A stretch of DNA of 5,337 nucleotides from contig BNZQ01000090.1 of NCBI GenBank assembly GCA_026001225.1, forward strand, positions 1-5,337, given 5' to 3'. The translations under genes were made by a program, and so were the position numbers. Numbering within the stretch: the stretch's first letter is position 1; each line of letters opens with the position of its first letter. A model generated the notes under the pieces. It did no database searches and was not told the origin of the DNA. It saw only the letters and a program-made list of their open reading frames with translations. This DNA comes from Clostridia bacterium (lineage in GTDB: Bacteria; Bacillota; Clostridia; Christensenellales; DUVY01). Shown here one piece after another: positions 4,388 to 5,337 of this stretch.

Positions 4388-5337
4388 TTATTCGTTTTTT
4401 GCCTTTCCGTATATCTTCAAAGTCTGTTTCAGAATCGCCTCCGCGCCGTGCATCATGCTCTCGACGATTTCTCGGCACGTGCGCACCGTATTGACCAAGC
4501 CCGCGATCTGTCCGGCCATAAAGGCGCCTTCCTCCTCGTCGCCCTCCTTGGCCGCCCGGCGCAAAGACCCCACGGTGAATTCCTCAATACTTTGAGCGGA
4601 GCTGTTTTCGCGCTCCATCTCCAAGATTTTATGCGTCAAAGCGTTTTTCAGCGCGCGCACGGGCAAGCCCACGCTGCGGCCCGTGACGGCCGTGGCGTTA
4701 TCGCCCGCCCGCACCACCATTTGCTTATAAGTATCGTGCACGCCGCATTCCTCGCTGGCCAAAAACACCGTGCCGCACTGCACGCCCTCCGCGCCCAAAC
4801 AAAAAGCGGCCGCCGCGCCCGCCGCGTCCGCGATCCCGCCCGCCGCCAGCACGGGGATTTGCACGGCCCGGACGACCTGCGGCACCAACGACATCGTATT
4901 GTGCTCGCCGATATGCCCGCCGCTTTCGCCGCCCTCGGCGATCACGGCGTCCGCGCCTAACCGCTCCATGCGCTTGGCCAGCGCGACGATCGGCACGACG
5001 GGAATCACCTTGATGCCCGCCGCCTTAAAAGCCTCCATGTATTTTCCGGGACTGCCCGCTCCGGTAATGACGGCCGGCACTTTCAAGCGGCAAGCCAACG
5101 CGGCCACCTCGTCGGCGCACGGGCTCATCAGCATAATGTTCAGTCCGAACGGCTTATCGGTTTCCTTCCGCAAGGCGATGATTTCCCGTTCCACCCACTC
5201 GGCGGGCGCGTTGCCCGCGGCGATGATCCCGAGGCCTCCCGCCCTGGATACGGCGGCGGCCAAGACCGCGTCCGAAATCCACGCCATGCCCCCCTGAAAC
5301 AGAGGGTATCGAATATGTAAGAGTTCGGTAACGCGCG
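4388..5337 (-). CDS. fabK: Enoyl-[acyl-carrier-protein] reductase II FabK, start just outside the window
   Basis: FMN flavoprotein of the NMO-like TIM-barrel family that reduces trans-2-enoyl-ACP with NAD(P)H, the last step of the elongation cycle. The visible 315 residues begin RVTELLHIRYPLFQGGMAW, which matches the start of pneumococcal FabK from memory. The first methionine in frame (5287) is therefore internal, and the true start is about three codons past the right edge. Landmarks by visible numbering are AGGLGIIAAGNAP (32-44), KPFGLNIML (61-69), TGAGSPGKYM (91-100), IPVVPIVALAKRME (111-124), and AEGGESGGHIGE (134-143, with conserved His141). Next come the phosphate-binding AAGGIADAAG (164-173) and LGAEGVQCGT (180-189), and FMAGQIAGLV (272-281). 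The close match over the whole length and the fabZ gene 29 bases downstream favour FabK over a nitronate monooxygenase. It ends in TAA at 4388-4390. The promoter must lie off the edge. Confidence 0.93.
   Translation of the reverse strand, partial: RVTELLHIRYPLFQGGMAWISDAVLAAAVSRAGGLGIIAAGNAPAEWVEREIIALRKETDKPFGLNIMLMSPCADEVAALACRLKVPAVITGAGSPGKYMEAFKAAGIKVIPVVPIVALAKRMERLGADAVIAEGGESGGHIGEHNTMSLVPQVVRAVQIPVLAAGGIADAAGAAAAFCLGAEGVQCGTVFLASEECGVHDTYKQMVVRAGDNATAVTGRSVGLPVRALKNALTHKILEMERENSSAQSIEEFTVGSLRRAAKEGDEEEGAFMAGQIAGLVNTVRTCREIVESMMHGAEAILKQTLKIYGKAKNE

Noticed and set aside
4359..4478. N-terminal 40-residue extension of fabZ
   Set aside because: It overlaps the fabK coding end, is charged and unlike FabZ, and the internal ATG at 4358 has a ribosome site and the canonical N-terminus.
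4388..5287. FabK starting at the methionine at 5287
   Set aside because: The codons upstream to the window edge continue the family N-terminus (RVTELLHIRYPLFQGG), so this methionine is internal.
4448..5297. Overlapping plus-strand frames of 170 and 175 codons opposite fabK
   Set aside because: His/Ala/Arg- or Ser/Pro-rich shadow translations of fabK, with no ribosome sites or domains.

Overview
The window looks like a piece of a Bacillota (Clostridia-type) chromosome, probably from an uncultured gut-type lineage of moderately high GC. The evidence is the gene set: an FMN-dependent FabK-type enoyl-ACP reductase, a FabZ dehydratase, a DegV protein, a ProS of the short archaeal/eukaryote-like type with no editing insertion, and a clostridial-style large serine recombinase. 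Purine-rich Shine-Dalgarno sites and a perfect TTGACA-17-TATAAT promoter agree with this. Genus and species cannot be told from the sequence.

Layout, left to right. Positions 1-113 are a short leader of uncertain coding content. Positions 114-1058 (+) hold a serine recombinase with an intact catalytic domain but most of its middle missing; its open frame runs antisense into a tRNA gene. Positions 994-1069 (-) are tRNA-Ala(CGC) with encoded CCA, a consensus promoter at 1087-1115 and a probable terminator at 937-962. Positions 1127-2572 (-) are proS, and 2619-3479 (-) a DegV-family gene. Positions 3480-3899 carry no supported protein gene and are packed with inverted repeats. Positions 3900-4358 (-) are fabZ, and 4388-5337 (-) is fabK, whose start lies about three codons past the right edge.

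fabK and fabZ, 29 bases apart, form an operon fragment for the last two steps of the fatty-acid elongation cycle. degV, 46 bases upstream of proS, may be cotranscribed with it. tRNA-Ala has its own promoter. The recombinase, which meets the 3' end of the tRNA, looks like the edge of a decayed mobile element.

Most of the window is ordinary core metabolism. The parts worth a second look are the internally deleted recombinase abutting the tRNA and the palindrome-dense region at 3517-3886. That region contains two separate inverted-repeat units that look like small dispersed elements. I see no clear evidence of a new multi-gene system.
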